Below are positions 19,957 to 20,106 of a stretch of DNA of 20,106 nt, piece by piece. This DNA comes from a bacterium (GTDB lineage: Bacteria > Patescibacteriota > Minisyncoccia > Minisyncoccales > JAGLPU01), in contig JAUVEE010000006.1 of the NCBI GenBank assembly GCA_030594935.1, positions 1 to 20,106 of the forward strand, in the 5' to 3' direction. The position numbers were made by a program, and so were the translations under genes. The stretch's first letter is position 1. Every line of letters starts with the position of its first letter. The notes beneath the pieces were generated by a model, which saw nothing but the letters and a program-made list of their open reading frames with translations, had not been told where the DNA came from and searched no databases.

Positions 19957-20106
19957 ATGAAAAAAATTATTTTAGGGCTATTTTTAATAATAACGGCAGC
20001 AGCCGCGATAGTGATCTTGAATAATAAAAAAAGCCAGGCCTGTTTTGAAGAGCATTGTTTTTTTATTGAAGTGGCTCAAACCCTGGAAGAAAGGCAAAAG
20101 GGATTG
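19957..20106 (+). CDS. DUF192 lipoprotein-like or secreted protein, truncated by window end
   Basis: The first 50 codons of a gene running off the right edge. Residues 1-21 form a signal peptide or membrane anchor (MKKII followed by a hydrophobic stretch). C29 and C34 flank EEH, followed by FFIEVAQTLEERQKGL, which matches the start of the DUF192 (COG1430) domain, whose usual opening is V-E-x-A-x-T-xx-E-R-x-x-G-L. DUF192 proteins are small, mostly exported and of unknown function. It starts 19 nt after the membrane-protein gene and is likely the fourth gene of the hydrogenase unit. No Shine-Dalgarno is clear in the AT-rich gap. Confidence 0.8.
   Translation, partial: MKKIILGLFLIITAAAAIVILNNKKSQACFEEHCFFIEVAQTLEERQKGL

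Noticed and set aside
1..20106. CRISPR arrays, tRNA or rRNA genes, insertion sequences
   Set aside because: No spaced direct-repeat array, no cloverleaf with T-loop sequence and no transposase frame was seen on either strand; the only mobile element found is the intein.

Overview
The window looks like a chromosome segment of an uncultivated Candidate Phyla Radiation bacterium (Patescibacteria, Parcubacteria-like). The reasons are moderate-to-low GC, near gap-free packing, genes that overlap by 4-14 nt, very few Shine-Dalgarno (SD) sites, a short archaeal-type prolyl-tRNA synthetase, a DUF2341 surface protein, and a compact NADH-linked [FeFe] hydrogenase. TGA is read as stop (for example at the ends of ychF and proS), so this is not a lineage with recoded UGA. 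The placement is an inference from gene content; no rRNA or tRNA gene is present to fix it.

Layout. 1-4768 (+): an ATP-cone/Mrr-type nuclease fusion, ychF, a membrane-anchored DUF2341/beta-propeller protein, an AlkD-like DNA glycosylase and a YjjX-type NTPase. 4758-5243 (+): a small unknown gene with its own promoter and leader hairpin. 5291-7550 (+): trigger factor and Fpg/MutM. 7581-8786 (+): two further small unknown genes, each with its own promoter, SD and terminator. 8785-14556 (+): a UvrD-type helicase/PD-(D/E)XK nuclease interrupted by an intein, then a BaiN/HI0933-type flavoprotein and a small membrane protein. 14579-14794 (+): a stretch without a credible gene that has an excellent promoter, a long self-pairing RNA and a terminator, taken here as a structured non-coding RNA. 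14796-16256 (-): proS. 16296-16784 (+): an RRM RNA-binding protein with a long leader. 16783-20106 (+): a NuoF-like flavoprotein, an [FeFe] hydrogenase, a polytopic membrane protein and the start of a DUF192 protein cut by the window edge.

How the parts fit. DNA-damage and nucleotide-pool functions are frequent: AlkD-like, Fpg, the YjjX-type NTPase, UvrD/nuclease and the Mrr-type nuclease. The energy module is NuoF-HydA, which would couple NADH, and possibly ferredoxin, to proton reduction; no NuoE-like subunit is visible.

Expression signals are the most striking non-coding content. Several genes (67, 964, 16818, and proS on the minus strand) have a -10 element ending exactly 6 nt before the start codon, which predicts leaderless mRNAs. 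The genes with a clear SD are small ones at 4833, 7703, 8149 and (weaker) 16454, and three of these four have leaders in which a pyrimidine-rich arm can mask the SD.

The best candidates for something undescribed are the ~180-nt RNA at 14614-14794, the SD/decoy leaders at 4794-4829 and 7620-7696, and the GIY-YIG-bearing intein in helicase motif III. All of these are read from sequence alone, with no folding program or database search.
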